Positions 20,197 to 28,904 of a stretch of DNA of 40,598 nucleotides are shown one piece after another (positions within the stretch are counted from its first letter, which is position 1; every line of letters begins with the position of its first letter). The position numbers were made by a program, and so were the translations under genes. The notes under the pieces are model-generated. The model saw only the letters and a list, made by a program, of their open reading frames with translations, was not told where the DNA came from and searched no databases. Origin of the DNA: Erythrobacteraceae bacterium (GTDB taxonomy: Bacteria; Pseudomonadota; Alphaproteobacteria; Sphingomonadales; Sphingomonadaceae). The stretch is from positions 1 to 40,598 of the forward strand of contig JAIYAL010000084.1 of the NCBI GenBank assembly GCA_027489095.1, written 5' to 3'.

Positions 20197-20886
20197 ATGG
20201 CAAGCATTGCTCCGGCCCTTGGGGCTGCATTCCCGATCGAATGGCGGCGTGAGAGCCTGCCTGTGGCCTACAGCGCCGCGCTGGCGCAAATGGAGGCGCG
20301 CAACGCCGCCGTCCATGCTGGCGAGGCGGCCGAGCTGGTCTGGCTGCTCGAACATCCGCCGGTCTACACCGCCGGCACCAGCGCCGATCCTGCCGAACTT
20401 GTCGACCCGCGCTTCGAGGTGGTCGAAGCCGGGCGCGGCGGGCGCTACACCTATCATGGGCCGGGCCAGCGGGTGGGCTATCTGGTGCTGAACCTCGCGG
20501 AGCGCGGCAAGGACGTGCGCTGCTTCGTCCACGCAATCGAAGGCTGGGTGATCGCCACGCTGCGTTCCTTCGGGGTGGAAAGCTGGCGCGCCGAGGGCCG
20601 GGTCGGCATCTGGACGAAGGACATCGACGGGCGCGAAGCCAAGATCGGCGCGATCGGCGTGCGGGTGCGGCGCTGGGTGACGATGCACGGCTTTTCGGTC
20701 AACCTCGACCCCGATCTTGCGCATTTCGGCGGGATCGTGCCCTGCGGGATCGCCGAGTACGGCGTTACCAGCCTTGCGCGCCTCGGCCTCACGGTTTCAT
20801 CCGAGGAATGGGACGAGGCCTTGATCGCGTGCCATGACGATTTCCTTGACGCCTTGGACGCGGCAGCGAAAAGAGCGTGCAAATGA
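20197..20886 (+). CDS. lipB: lipoyl(octanoyl) transferase LipB
   Basis: [44 protein letters not shown] and [15 protein letters not shown]; start at MASIAPALG. Confidence 0.94.
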   Translation: MASIAPALGAAFPIEWRRESLPVAYSAALAQMEARNAAVHAGEAAELVWLLEHPPVYTAGTSADPAELVDPRFEVVEAGRGGRYTYHGPGQRVGYLVLNLAERGKDVRCFVHAIEGWVIATLRSFGVESWRAEGRVGIWTKDIDGREAKIGAIGVRVRRWVTMHGFSVNLDPDLAHFGGIVPCGIAEYGVTSLARLGLTVSSEEWDEALIACHDDFLDALDAAAKRACK

Positions 20887-21209
20887 AACGCTTCGTGTCC
20901 CCTTCCATTGGCCTTGCCCTGTGCCTTGCGCTTGCCGCTTGCGGTGACGAGGCCGCCGCGCCCGCCAAGCAGGGCGGAGAGGCCTCGGGCGAGGTGCTCG
21001 CCGGGTCGGTCAGCGACGCGATGATACCGCTGGGGGAGCTCAAGTCCGAAGCTCCGCTTGCGCCGCGCCAGGCAGCGCCGGTGGGCGATGTCGATGGCGA
21101 GCAGCCTGAAGTAACGCCGGCTGAAGGGATCGAGGGCGCTGCGCCGACAAGCGAAGGGGCCGCAGCGGCTTCTGCCGCTCCGGCCCCTCAAGCCCAGCCC
21201 GCAGGCTAG
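20883..21209 (+). CDS. small hypothetical lipoprotein
   Basis: [23 protein letters not shown]: signal peptide plus lipobox; ATGA overlap with the lipB stop; low-complexity Ala/Pro/Glu tail. Confidence 0.7.
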   Translation: MKRFVSPSIGLALCLALAACGDEAAAPAKQGGEASGEVLAGSVSDAMIPLGELKSEAPLAPRQAAPVGDVDGEQPEVTPAEGIEGAAPTSEGAAAASAAPAPQAQPAG

Positions 21210-21218
21210 TTCGCAGCC

Positions 21219-22331
21219 TTACTCCGCCGCTTCGGCCTGTTCTTCGGCGAGCGTCGGATAGTCGACATAGCCTTCGGGGATCGGGAAGTACCAGCTCTTG
21301 GGCACGTCCTTGTTCGGGTTCCAGTGCGCGCCCGCCGCGATCCGCTTGTCGAGATCGGGGTTGGAGATGTAGGGGCGGCCAAAGCTCACCGCGTCGCACT
21401 TGCCGCTGGTCACGTCGGCCACGGCTTCTTCCGCCGTGTAATCCGAATTGAGGATCAGCGTGCCGGTGTAGATCTGGCGGATCAGCGGGCTCTGCTTGGG
21501 AACGTCGGTCTGGCCGAAGGTGCCATTGGGGCCGGGTTCACGCAGTTCGACAAAGGCAAGGCCCAGTTCCTCGCACACCTTCGCCGCCGCCCCGAAGGTC
21601 GCCGCCGGGTTGCTGTCATCGGTGCCTTGCGAATCGCCATTGGGCGAGAGGCGGATGCCGACGCGGTCTGCGCCCCACACGTCAATCAGGGCTTCCAGGA
21701 CTTCGCGCATGAAGCGCGTGCGGTTTTCCGGTGAGCCGCCATATTCATCGGTGCGCAGGTTGGTGCCATCGCGCAGGAACTGGTCAACCAGATAGCCATT
21801 TGCGCTGTGCAGCTGCACGCCGTCAAAGCCCGCCTTCTTCGCGTTTTCGGCGGCGCGGCGATAGTCGCCGATTGTGCGCTGGATATCCTCATGGGTCATG
21901 GCGCGCGCCTCGGCATAGGGCGACTTGCCGGTCGGCGTGTGCGCTTCGCCCGGCGCGGTGGTGGCGCTGGCGGAGAAGGGCGGCTCGCCGCCGAGGAAAT
22001 AGGGGTGAACGATCCGGCCCATGTGCCACAGCTGCATGACGATCAGGCCGCCTTCCTCGTGCACCGCCTTGGTGGTGGCCTTCCACGCCTCGGTCTGCTC
22101 GTCCGACCAGATGCCGGGGGCCGAGGGCCAGCCGAGGCCTTCGGTGCTGACGCCGGTCGCTTCGGTCAGGATCATGCCGGCACCTGCGCGCTGGCGGTAG
22201 TAGAGCGCCATCAATTCGTTGGGCACGAACATCGGCTCGGCCGCGCGCCCGCGGGTGAGGGGGGCCATGTGGATGCGGTTCTTGGCATGGAGCGCGCCCA
22301 TCTGGAGCGGCTGGAACAGAGCGTCGTGCAT
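21219..22331 (-). CDS. old yellow enzyme family alkene reductase (NADH:flavin oxidoreductase)
   Basis: LFQPLQMGALHAKNRIHMAPLTRGRA, GLIVMQLWHMGRI, AGFDGVQLHSANGYLVDQFLRDGTNLRTDEYGGSPENRTRF. Start placed at MHDALFQ; the ORF is open to 22373. Confidence 0.92.
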   Translation of the reverse strand: MHDALFQPLQMGALHAKNRIHMAPLTRGRAAEPMFVPNELMALYYRQRAGAGMILTEATGVSTEGLGWPSAPGIWSDEQTEAWKATTKAVHEEGGLIVMQLWHMGRIVHPYFLGGEPPFSASATTAPGEAHTPTGKSPYAEARAMTHEDIQRTIGDYRRAAENAKKAGFDGVQLHSANGYLVDQFLRDGTNLRTDEYGGSPENRTRFMREVLEALIDVWGADRVGIRLSPNGDSQGTDDSNPAATFGAAAKVCEELGLAFVELREPGPNGTFGQTDVPKQSPLIRQIYTGTLILNSDYTAEEAVADVTSGKCDAVSFGRPYISNPDLDKRIAAGAHWNPNKDVPKSWYFPIPEGYVDYPTLAEEQAEAAE

Positions 22332-22401
22332 ATGTGGGTAATCCTTGGGTACCAGTTTCGATTGGCTATCCACTTGGGGCGAGCGAGGCTAGGGCGCAAG
22401 C

Positions 22402-23313
22402 ATGGAAAATGAGGGTGCGGCCCAAGAAGAAGTTGTTCCTGCGGCGCCGCTAGAGGGCGCACGCCCCGCGCAATGGCTGCTGCTGCTCGCGCTGTTCGGC
22501 GGCAACGTGGCGCTGGCGATCGGCCCGTGGTTCGTGCGGGTCGCCGACACCGGCCCGGTTGCTGCGGGCTTCTGGCGGCTGTTCCTCGCGCTGCCCTTCA
22601 TGGTGCTGCTGGCCCGGGCGAACCGCCAGCGGCTGACGGGGATGGGCGCCAAGACCCTCGCGCTGGTGGCGCTGGGGGCGGTGACCTTCGCGCTTGATCT
22701 GGCGAGCTGGCATATCGGCATCGGCATGACCCGATTGGGCAATGCGACTTTGTTCGGCAATGCCGGTTCAATCGTGCTGTTGTTCTGGGGCTTCATCATG
22801 CACCGGGTGCTGCCCGGGCGGCTGGAGTGGCTGGCGATCATCTTCGCGCTGGCGGGCGCGGCGATCCTGATGGGGCGGAGCCTCGAGATTTCCGACGCAA
22901 CGCTGATCGGCGATCTGTTCTCGGTTGCGGCGGGGCTGCTTTATGCGGTCTATCTGCTGACCCTTCAGGGCGCGCGCGGGCAGTTCGGATCGTGGAGCCT
23001 GCTGGTCTGGGTGAGCATCTTCGGCGCCCCGGTGCTGCTGGTGATCGCGCTGCTCTTGGGCGAGCCGGTGTGGCCGACGCATTGGGGGCCGGTGGTGGGG
23101 CTGTTCGTGCTCAGCCAGCTGGTAGGCCAAGGGCTGATGGTGTTCTCGCTCAAATATTTCCCGCCGCTGGTGGTGGGCCTCGCGCTGCTGACCCAGCCTG
23201 CGGTCGCCTCGATCTACGGCTGGCTGGCGTTCGGCGAGGTTTTGTCGGGGATGGATATTGCGGGCATGGTGCTGGTGGGCGCGGCTTTGGCGGTGAGCAG
23301 GGCGAAAGCGTGA
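22402..23313 (+). CDS. DMT-family (EamA) transporter
   Basis: 10-TM-like drug/metabolite transporter pattern with two repeated halves; LTQPAVASIYGWLAFGEVLS. Confidence 0.86.
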   Translation: MENEGAAQEEVVPAAPLEGARPAQWLLLLALFGGNVALAIGPWFVRVADTGPVAAGFWRLFLALPFMVLLARANRQRLTGMGAKTLALVALGAVTFALDLASWHIGIGMTRLGNATLFGNAGSIVLLFWGFIMHRVLPGRLEWLAIIFALAGAAILMGRSLEISDATLIGDLFSVAAGLLYAVYLLTLQGARGQFGSWSLLVWVSIFGAPVLLVIALLLGEPVWPTHWGPVVGLFVLSQLVGQGLMVFSLKYFPPLVVGLALLTQPAVASIYGWLAFGEVLSGMDIAGMVLVGAALAVSRAKA

Positions 23314-23316
23314 TCC

Positions 23317-23347
23317 GTCACCCCAGCGAACGCTGGGGCCTAGGGCG
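23317..23347 (+). repeat. REP-like palindromic element, copy 1
   Basis: GTCACCCCAGCGAACGCTGGGGCCTAGGGCG; 8-bp perfect stem CCCCAGCG-AA-CGCTGGGG; inverted copy at 23663-23693. Confidence 0.85.
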
Positions 23348-23368
23348 GCAATATGCTAAGCTGCTGAT

Positions 23369-23662
23369 ATGGAACGCGGCGGCACCGTCTACATCATGGC
23401 CAACAAGCGCTACGGCGTGCTGTATATCGGCGTGACCAGCGATCTCGCCGCCCGCATCACGCAGCATCGTGAAGGCAAAGGCGGCGCTTTTACCTCACGC
23501 TTCAACTGCAATCTTTTGGTCTATGTCGAACACTACCCGACCATCGAGGATGCCATCGCCCGCGAGAAGGCGATGAAGGCATGGAAGCGGATGTGGAAGA
23601 TCGACGCGATCGAAGCGCAGAACCCGGCTTGGGACGATCTCTACCTTAAGATCCTCGCGTGA
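23369..23662 (+). CDS. GIY-YIG nuclease family protein
   Basis: GTVYIMANKRYGVLYIGVTSDLAARITQHREGKGGAFTSRF...YPTIEDAIAREKAMKAWKRMWKIDAIEAQNPAWDDLY is the small stand-alone GIY-YIG family. Confidence 0.93.
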   Translation: MERGGTVYIMANKRYGVLYIGVTSDLAARITQHREGKGGAFTSRFNCNLLVYVEHYPTIEDAIAREKAMKAWKRMWKIDAIEAQNPAWDDLYLKILA

Positions 23663-23693
23663 CGCCCTAGGCCCCAGCCTTCGCTGGGGTGAC
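23663..23693 (-). repeat. REP-like palindromic element, copy 2 (inverted)
   Basis: Reverse complement GTCACCCCAGCGAAGGCTGGGGCCTAGGGCG is 30/31 identical to copy 1; starts immediately after the GIY-YIG stop. Confidence 0.85.
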
Positions 23694-23726
23694 GAATTAG
23701 GGAAGCAAGCGCCAAACCCACCCCGC

Positions 23727-23757
23727 GTCATGCCAGCGCAAGCTGGCACCTAGGGCG
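23727..23757 (+). repeat. REP-like palindromic element, copy 3
   Basis: GTCATGCCAGCGCAAGCTGGCACCTAGGGCG; stem TGCCAGC/GCTGGCA is a compensated version of CCCCAGC/GCTGGGG. Confidence 0.8.
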
Positions 23758-23934
23758 GCTACAGAACCTATGCCGGTGAAGTATCGCCACGGCAGCTTCA
23801 CGATCATAACGACCAGCAGCGCCAGGATCGGGCGGCCTGCCTTTATAAGTTCGAGGGTGACTGCGGCTTCGTGCTTGTTCATCCGCCCGTTTTGCGGGCT
23901 GTCAACACTCCGCGCTATTTGCCTTCCCTAGCCC

Positions 23935-24936
23935 TCAATCCCCGCTGAACCGCACCTTCCCCAAATCGCCCATCCCGACAGTCCCGCTCGCCATCTCGAG
24001 CATCCGGTCGAGGCTGCGCTTCGCCTTCAGCCTGATGCCTTCCTCGATTTCGATCTGGGGCGAGAGGTCGCGGAGCGCCACGTAGAGCTTCTCCATCGTG
24101 TTGAGCGCCATGTAGGGGCAGATGTTGCACGAGCAGTTGCCGTCCGCGCCGGGGGCGCCGATGAAATTCTTCTCGGGCAGCGCTTTCTGCATCTGGTGGA
24201 TGATGTGCGGCTCGGTCGCGACGATCAGGGTGTCGCCTTCGAACTCCTGCGCGAACTTCAGGATGCCGCTGGTCGAGCCGACGTAATCGGCGTGGTCGAT
24301 GATCGTCGGCGGGCATTCCGGGTGCGCGGCGATCGGCGCGCCGGGGTATTGCTCCTTGAGCTTCAGAAGCTCGGTCTCGGAGAAGGCCTCGTGGACGATG
24401 CACACGCCGGGCCACAGCAGCATCTCGCGGTTGAACTTGCGGGCAAGGTAGCCGCCAAGGTGACGGTCGGGGCCGAAGATGATCTTCTGTTCGGGCGGGA
24501 TCTGGGCGAGGATCGTCTCGGCGCTGGAGGAGGTGACGATCACGTCCGAGAGCGCCTTCACCTCGGTCGAACAGTTGATGTAGGTCAGCGCGATGTGATC
24601 GGGGTGGGCTTCGCGGAAGGCGCGGAACTTGTCCGGCGGGCAGCTGTCTTCAAGGCTGCACCCGGCGTCCATGTCGGGCAGGATCACGGTTTTCTGGGGG
24701 CTGAGGATCTTGGCGGTGTCGGCCATGAACTTGACCCCGCAAAAGGCGATCACGTCCGCGTCCGTCGCGGCGGCCTTGCGGCTGAGTTCGAGACTGTCGC
24801 CCACGAAGTCCGCGATGTCCTGGATGTCGGGCGTCTGGTAGTAATGCGCGAGGATCACCGCGTTCTTCTCCTTGCGGAGACGGTCGATCTCGGCCAGCAG
24901 GTCGGCGCCGGTGGGGTTGCGGGTCAGCAGGCTCAT
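23935..24936 (-). CDS. nadA: quinolinate synthase NadA
   Basis: ILAHYYQTPDIQDIADFVGDSLELSRKAA, AGCSLEDSCP, YINCSTEVKALSDVIVTSSSA, PEKNFIGAPG...CSCNICPYMALNTMEKL. Confidence 0.95.
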   Translation of the reverse strand: MSLLTRNPTGADLLAEIDRLRKEKNAVILAHYYQTPDIQDIADFVGDSLELSRKAAATDADVIAFCGVKFMADTAKILSPQKTVILPDMDAGCSLEDSCPPDKFRAFREAHPDHIALTYINCSTEVKALSDVIVTSSSAETILAQIPPEQKIIFGPDRHLGGYLARKFNREMLLWPGVCIVHEAFSETELLKLKEQYPGAPIAAHPECPPTIIDHADYVGSTSGILKFAQEFEGDTLIVATEPHIIHQMQKALPEKNFIGAPGADGNCSCNICPYMALNTMEKLYVALRDLSPQIEIEEGIRLKAKRSLDRMLEMASGTVGMGDLGKVRFSGD

Positions 24937-25012
24937 CGGTCAGTTCCCATCATCTCAGGAGCCGCCGATATAGGGGCGCGCCCGCGATTTTCGAGCGAAA
25001 AACCGCGCGCGC

Positions 25013-25786
25013 CTACATCGCAAAGCCGGGCGGGAGGAACGGCCCCATCGGCCGCTCGGCCCCCGGCGTGCCCGCGATCACCGCCTCGGTGATGGCAATC
25101 CCGAGCGGCGAATAGGCGAGCAGCATCGAGGCGAGGAACGCGCCCACATTGATCCCCATGCCCCACCAATAGGCCGGATGCACCCGGCCGTTGGCGCGCC
25201 AATCGACTGCAATCGCGATGGCGCCGAACACAAAGCTCGCCGAAACCGCGATCGGCCAGGCATAGGGGATCAGCAGCGGCATCGGCAGCAGGCGGCCAAG
25301 TCCCGGCCCCGTCAGCGCGCTCATCGCCACCAGCATCAGCCGCCGGTGCCAGCCCGAATAACGCTGCACCCTGAGCGCCCACAGCGCGATGCCGCCGAAC
25401 ACCAGCAGCCCGGCCAGATTGCTGATCAGAAACTCGTTCTGCGCAAAGAAGAACGGCCCGCCGCTCCCGCGCACCGAGACCAGGATGATCATCGCCCCCG
25501 CTGCGATCATCGCCGGGATCCACACATAGGCGAGCCGGCCCAAGCTGCGGTGCAGCGCGACATGGCCGCTGGCGATGGTCACGACCTGTGCCAGATAGAG
25601 CCCCAGCCAGCCCATGAAGATCATGCCGTGGACATGGAACGCGGCCGGCATCGTGAAGCTTGACCGGCCCATCGCAAGGTTCAGCGAGAAGCCTGCGACG
25701 ATGACGCCCGCCATGACGAAGGCCATGATGGTGAAGAAGCGCGTGCCTTCAACCGGCGTGCGTTGCGGAGCTGCTGCTGTGGCCAT
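25013..25786 (-). CDS. hypothetical multi-pass membrane protein
   Basis: Start at MATAAAPQRTPVEG; about seven hydrophobic helices; conserved-looking FHVHGMIFMGWLGLYLAQ. Confidence 0.75.
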   Translation of the reverse strand: MATAAAPQRTPVEGTRFFTIMAFVMAGVIVAGFSLNLAMGRSSFTMPAAFHVHGMIFMGWLGLYLAQVVTIASGHVALHRSLGRLAYVWIPAMIAAGAMIILVSVRGSGGPFFFAQNEFLISNLAGLLVFGGIALWALRVQRYSGWHRRLMLVAMSALTGPGLGRLLPMPLLIPYAWPIAVSASFVFGAIAIAVDWRANGRVHPAYWWGMGINVGAFLASMLLAYSPLGIAITEAVIAGTPGAERPMGPFLPPGFAM

Positions 25787-25867
25787 GCGATGATCCCCCA
25801 TCTCGCTATTCCGCGATATTTGATCACGAAACAGGCCGCCCCGCAAGCGCAGGGCGATGAGCAGCGG

Positions 25868-26758
25868 TCAGACCACCCGCCAGACCTCGCCCTCAGAAGT
25901 GCTGGCGCGCGCTGCGGCCCCACGCTTTTCGAGATCGAGAAGGTGCGCCGTCACGCTCATCTCGGCCGCGCCGATCAGGCGCGCGTCGAGGCCCTTGTAC
26001 ATCTCGGGGATGAAGCCGCTGACGGGCCGCGCGGCCTCGCCCAGCAGGCGCAGGATCTGGTTTTCACGCTGGCGGCGGTGGCCGATCATGCCGCGCACCA
26101 GCTGGCGGGGCTTCTCGATCGCGGCGCCGTGGGCCGAATGGTAGCGCACATCCTCGCGCGCCATAAGCTTGTCGAGGCTCGCCATGTAATCGCCCATGTC
26201 GCCGTCGGGCGGGATGACGACACTGGTTGACCAGCCCATCACGTGATCGCCGGTGAACAGCGCGCCGCTCTCCTCCAGCGCATAGCACAGGTGGTTGGAG
26301 GTGTGCCCGGGCGTGGCGACCGCGGTGAGCGTCCAGCCGGTGCCGCGCATGCCTTCGCCGTCGGCGAGCACGCGGTCAGGGGCATAGGTGGGGTCGAAGG
26401 CCTCATCCGATCGCGGGCCGTCCACCGCCAGCACCAAGGGCGCGCAGCCGACGATCGGCGCGCCCGTCGCGGCGGCAAGCGGCGCAGCGGCAGGCGAGTG
26501 ATCGCGGTGGGTGTGGGTGCACATGATCGCCACGATCCTGCGACCCGCCACAGCGGCGATGATCGCGTCGATATGCGCCGCCTCGTTCGGGCCCGGATCG
26601 ATCACCGCGCAGTCCGGCCCTTGCGGATCACCCACCACATAGGTCTGCGTGCCGGTGAAGGTGTAAGGCGAGGGATTGGGCGCAAGCACGCGGCGCACCA
26701 GCGGCTCGACATCTTCGGCAAGGCCGGTGGGCCAGGGTTGGGGAGGGATAGTGACCAT
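25868..26758 (-). CDS. MBL-fold metallo-hydrolase
   Basis: THTHRDHSPAA metal motif, VATPGHTSNHLCYAL, LFTGDHVMGW; start at MVTIPPQPWP. Confidence 0.92.
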   Translation of the reverse strand: MVTIPPQPWPTGLAEDVEPLVRRVLAPNPSPYTFTGTQTYVVGDPQGPDCAVIDPGPNEAAHIDAIIAAVAGRRIVAIMCTHTHRDHSPAAAPLAAATGAPIVGCAPLVLAVDGPRSDEAFDPTYAPDRVLADGEGMRGTGWTLTAVATPGHTSNHLCYALEESGALFTGDHVMGWSTSVVIPPDGDMGDYMASLDKLMAREDVRYHSAHGAAIEKPRQLVRGMIGHRRQRENQILRLLGEAARPVSGFIPEMYKGLDARLIGAAEMSVTAHLLDLEKRGAAARASTSEGEVWRVV

Positions 26759-26813
26759 GGCCTTGCATATGAAGTCCGGCGTGGCAGAAGTCACCCCCGA
26801 GAGAGGGGAGATC

Positions 26814-28286
26814 ATGGCCGACTACATTCTGGTGCTTGATGAAGGCACCACCTCCACCCGCGCGATCCTGTTCGCTTCCGATGGCGTGCTGGTGGCAAGC
26901 GCGCAGGAACCGCTGACCCAGCATTATCCGCAAGGCGGCTGGGTTGAGCATGATCCGCGTGAGATCTGGGACAAGACGCTGGCCTGTGTGCAAGCGATGA
27001 TCCCCAAGGCGGGCGGGGCGGCGATGATCGCTGCCATCGGCATCACCAACCAGCGCGAGACCGTGGTGGCGTGGGACCGCGAGACGGGCGAGCCGCTCAC
27101 CAACGCGATCGTCTGGCAGGATCGCCGCACCGAGCCCTTCTGCGCCGCCCTGCGCGAGGCGGGCCACGAGGCGGGGGTTCAGGAGCGCACCGGGTTGCTG
27201 CTCGACCCCTATTTCTCCGGCACCAAGATGCGCTGGATGCTGGACAATGTGCCGGAAGTGCGCGCGGCGGCGGAGCGCGGCACGCTGGCGTTCGGCACGG
27301 TTGAAAGCTGGCTGGTGTTCAAGCTGACCGGCGGGGCGGCGCATATCACTGACGCGAGCAATGCCAGCCGCACGCTGCTGATGGGATTGGAGGACGCGCA
27401 GTTCAACGAGGAGCTGTGCGAATTGCTCGGCGTGCCGCTGTCCAGCCTGCCGGGTGTGGTCGACATGGCCGGGCCGCTTGGCGTGACCGCCCCGGCGCTG
27501 CTGGGCCGCTCCATTCCGATCACCGGGCTGGCCGGCGACCAGCAGGCCGCGACCATCGGTCAGGCCTGTCTTGCGCCCGGCCAGACCAAGGCGACCTACG
27601 GCACCGGCGCCTTCGTGCTGACCTGTCAGGGGCGCCGCATCCCGCGCTCGACCAACCGCCTGCTCGGCACGGTGCTGACCCAGATCGAGGGCACGCGCAC
27701 CTACGCGATCGAAGGTTCGGTGTTCGTCGCGGGGAGCCTTGTCCAGTGGCTGCGCGACTCGCTCGGGATCGTGGCTGTCGCCGAGGAGACCGAGGCGCTG
27801 GCGCGTTCGATCCCCGATAGCGGCGGGGTGGTGATCGTGCCTGCGCTGTCCGGGCTGGGCGCGCCGCATTGGCGGGCCGACGCGCGCGGGGTGATCGCCG
27901 GGCTTTCGTTTGCAAGCGGCAAGGCGGAACTGGCGCGCGCGGCCTTGGAAGCGATGGCGCACCAGACCCACGACCTCGCCGCCGCCTTCACCGCCGATGG
28001 CGCGCCGTGGCAAAGCTTGCGGATTGACGGGGGCATGGCGGCCAATGACTGGATGGCGCAGGATCTGGCCGATATGCTGGGGCTGACGGTCGAGAGGCCC
28101 GGCTTTGTCGAGACCACGGCGCTGGGTGCAGCGATGCTGGCGGCAACCGGGGTGGGGATGTACCCCGATCTCGATACCGCGGCGCAGGCGATGCGCGGGC
28201 GGCTCAGCCGGTTTGAGCCGCAGATGGAAGCCGAAGTGCGCGATGCGCGGCTGGCGGCGTGGAAGAAGGCGTTGGCAGCGGCTTGA
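26814..28286 (+). CDS. glpK: glycerol kinase GlpK
   Basis: MADYILVLDEGTTSTRAILF, IGITNQRETVVAWDRETGEP, IVWQDRRT, GLAGDQQAATIGQ, TKATYGTGAFVL, RIDGGMAANDWMAQ. Confidence 0.96.
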   Translation: MADYILVLDEGTTSTRAILFASDGVLVASAQEPLTQHYPQGGWVEHDPREIWDKTLACVQAMIPKAGGAAMIAAIGITNQRETVVAWDRETGEPLTNAIVWQDRRTEPFCAALREAGHEAGVQERTGLLLDPYFSGTKMRWMLDNVPEVRAAAERGTLAFGTVESWLVFKLTGGAAHITDASNASRTLLMGLEDAQFNEELCELLGVPLSSLPGVVDMAGPLGVTAPALLGRSIPITGLAGDQQAATIGQACLAPGQTKATYGTGAFVLTCQGRRIPRSTNRLLGTVLTQIEGTRTYAIEGSVFVAGSLVQWLRDSLGIVAVAEETEALARSIPDSGGVVIVPALSGLGAPHWRADARGVIAGLSFASGKAELARAALEAMAHQTHDLAAAFTADGAPWQSLRIDGGMAANDWMAQDLADMLGLTVERPGFVETTALGAAMLAATGVGMYPDLDTAAQAMRGRLSRFEPQMEAEVRDARLAAWKKALAAA

Positions 28287-28331
28287 TCTGGCCGATTTGG
28301 GCGCTGTGCTGTGGCCCGGTGCCAGATGCGG

Positions 28332-28397
28332 CCAGACTCGCGTTAGACCGCTGCCAGACCCCTGTTAGACCCCCTCTAGACCCCCTCTAGACTGGCG
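28332..28397. repeat. 11-bp phased tandem array of YYAGACCCCYN motifs
   Basis: A of each AGAC at 28334, 28345, 28356, 28367, 28378, 28389 (exact 11-bp spacing); weaker AG copies at 28324 and 28400. Confidence 0.85.
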
Positions 28398-28407
28398 TCA
28401 GCGCGGG

Positions 28408-28423
28408 TGTTTCACGTGAAACA
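28408..28423. promoter_or_regulatory. parS: parS centromere-like site (ParB binding), exact consensus
   Basis: TGTTTCACGTGAAACA, perfect 16-bp palindrome identical to the conserved bacterial parS consensus; intergenic. Confidence 0.88.
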
Positions 28424-28442
28424 TGGGCTCGGCAATAGGGGG

Positions 28443-28904
28443 CTAGCCCAACCGTCCGAATTCGCGCCCGATCCGGTCCTGAAAGGCGCGCACCGGAGAG
28501 CTTGCCTCCAGATGCTGGCGCCAAGCCTCATCAAGGCGGGCGATGCGCCGGTGGAGCCTTTCGGTATCGGCGATCAGCTCCCGGGTTTCGGGCTCAAGCA
28601 GCGCAAGCTGCGTCTCGTCGGCGACGCGGTCTGGCGGCAGCGCGCCGTGCAAGCGCACCTGGCTCTCGCTGAGGTCGCCTGAAAACAGCGCGCGCTGGTT
28701 CAGCAGCCAGGCGAGCACGTGCATCATGCGGGTGGTGGTCTTGAGCCCCTCGGTAGACAGCGCGAGGCGCACGAAGGCGTCCTCCTCCGTCAGCGGCTCG
28801 CGCACGCCGGCGGCGAACACCGCGCGCACCTCGTCGGCCAGTACGAGGGCTTCGGTGTAGAGCGCTTCGACGATCGGGCGCGATAGGTTGGGAGTGCGTT
28901 CCAT
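28443..28904 (-). CDS. DUF1465 family protein (RcdA-like)
   Basis: RPIVEALYTEALVLADEVRAVF...VRLALSTEGLKTTTRMMHVLAWLLNQRALFSGDLSESQ; start at MERTPNL. Confidence 0.85.
   Translation of the reverse strand: MERTPNLSRPIVEALYTEALVLADEVRAVFAAGVREPLTEEDAFVRLALSTEGLKTTTRMMHVLAWLLNQRALFSGDLSESQVRLHGALPPDRVADETQLALLEPETRELIADTERLHRRIARLDEAWRQHLEASSPVRAFQDRIGREFGRLG

Noticed and set aside
23885-23899. GCCCG-TTTTG-CGGGC hairpin as nadA terminator
   Set aside because: Short 5-bp stem and no U-tract in the nadA direction; too weak to call.
28332-28397. CRISPR array
   Set aside because: Repeats are 11-bp units with no spacers; no cas genes in the window.
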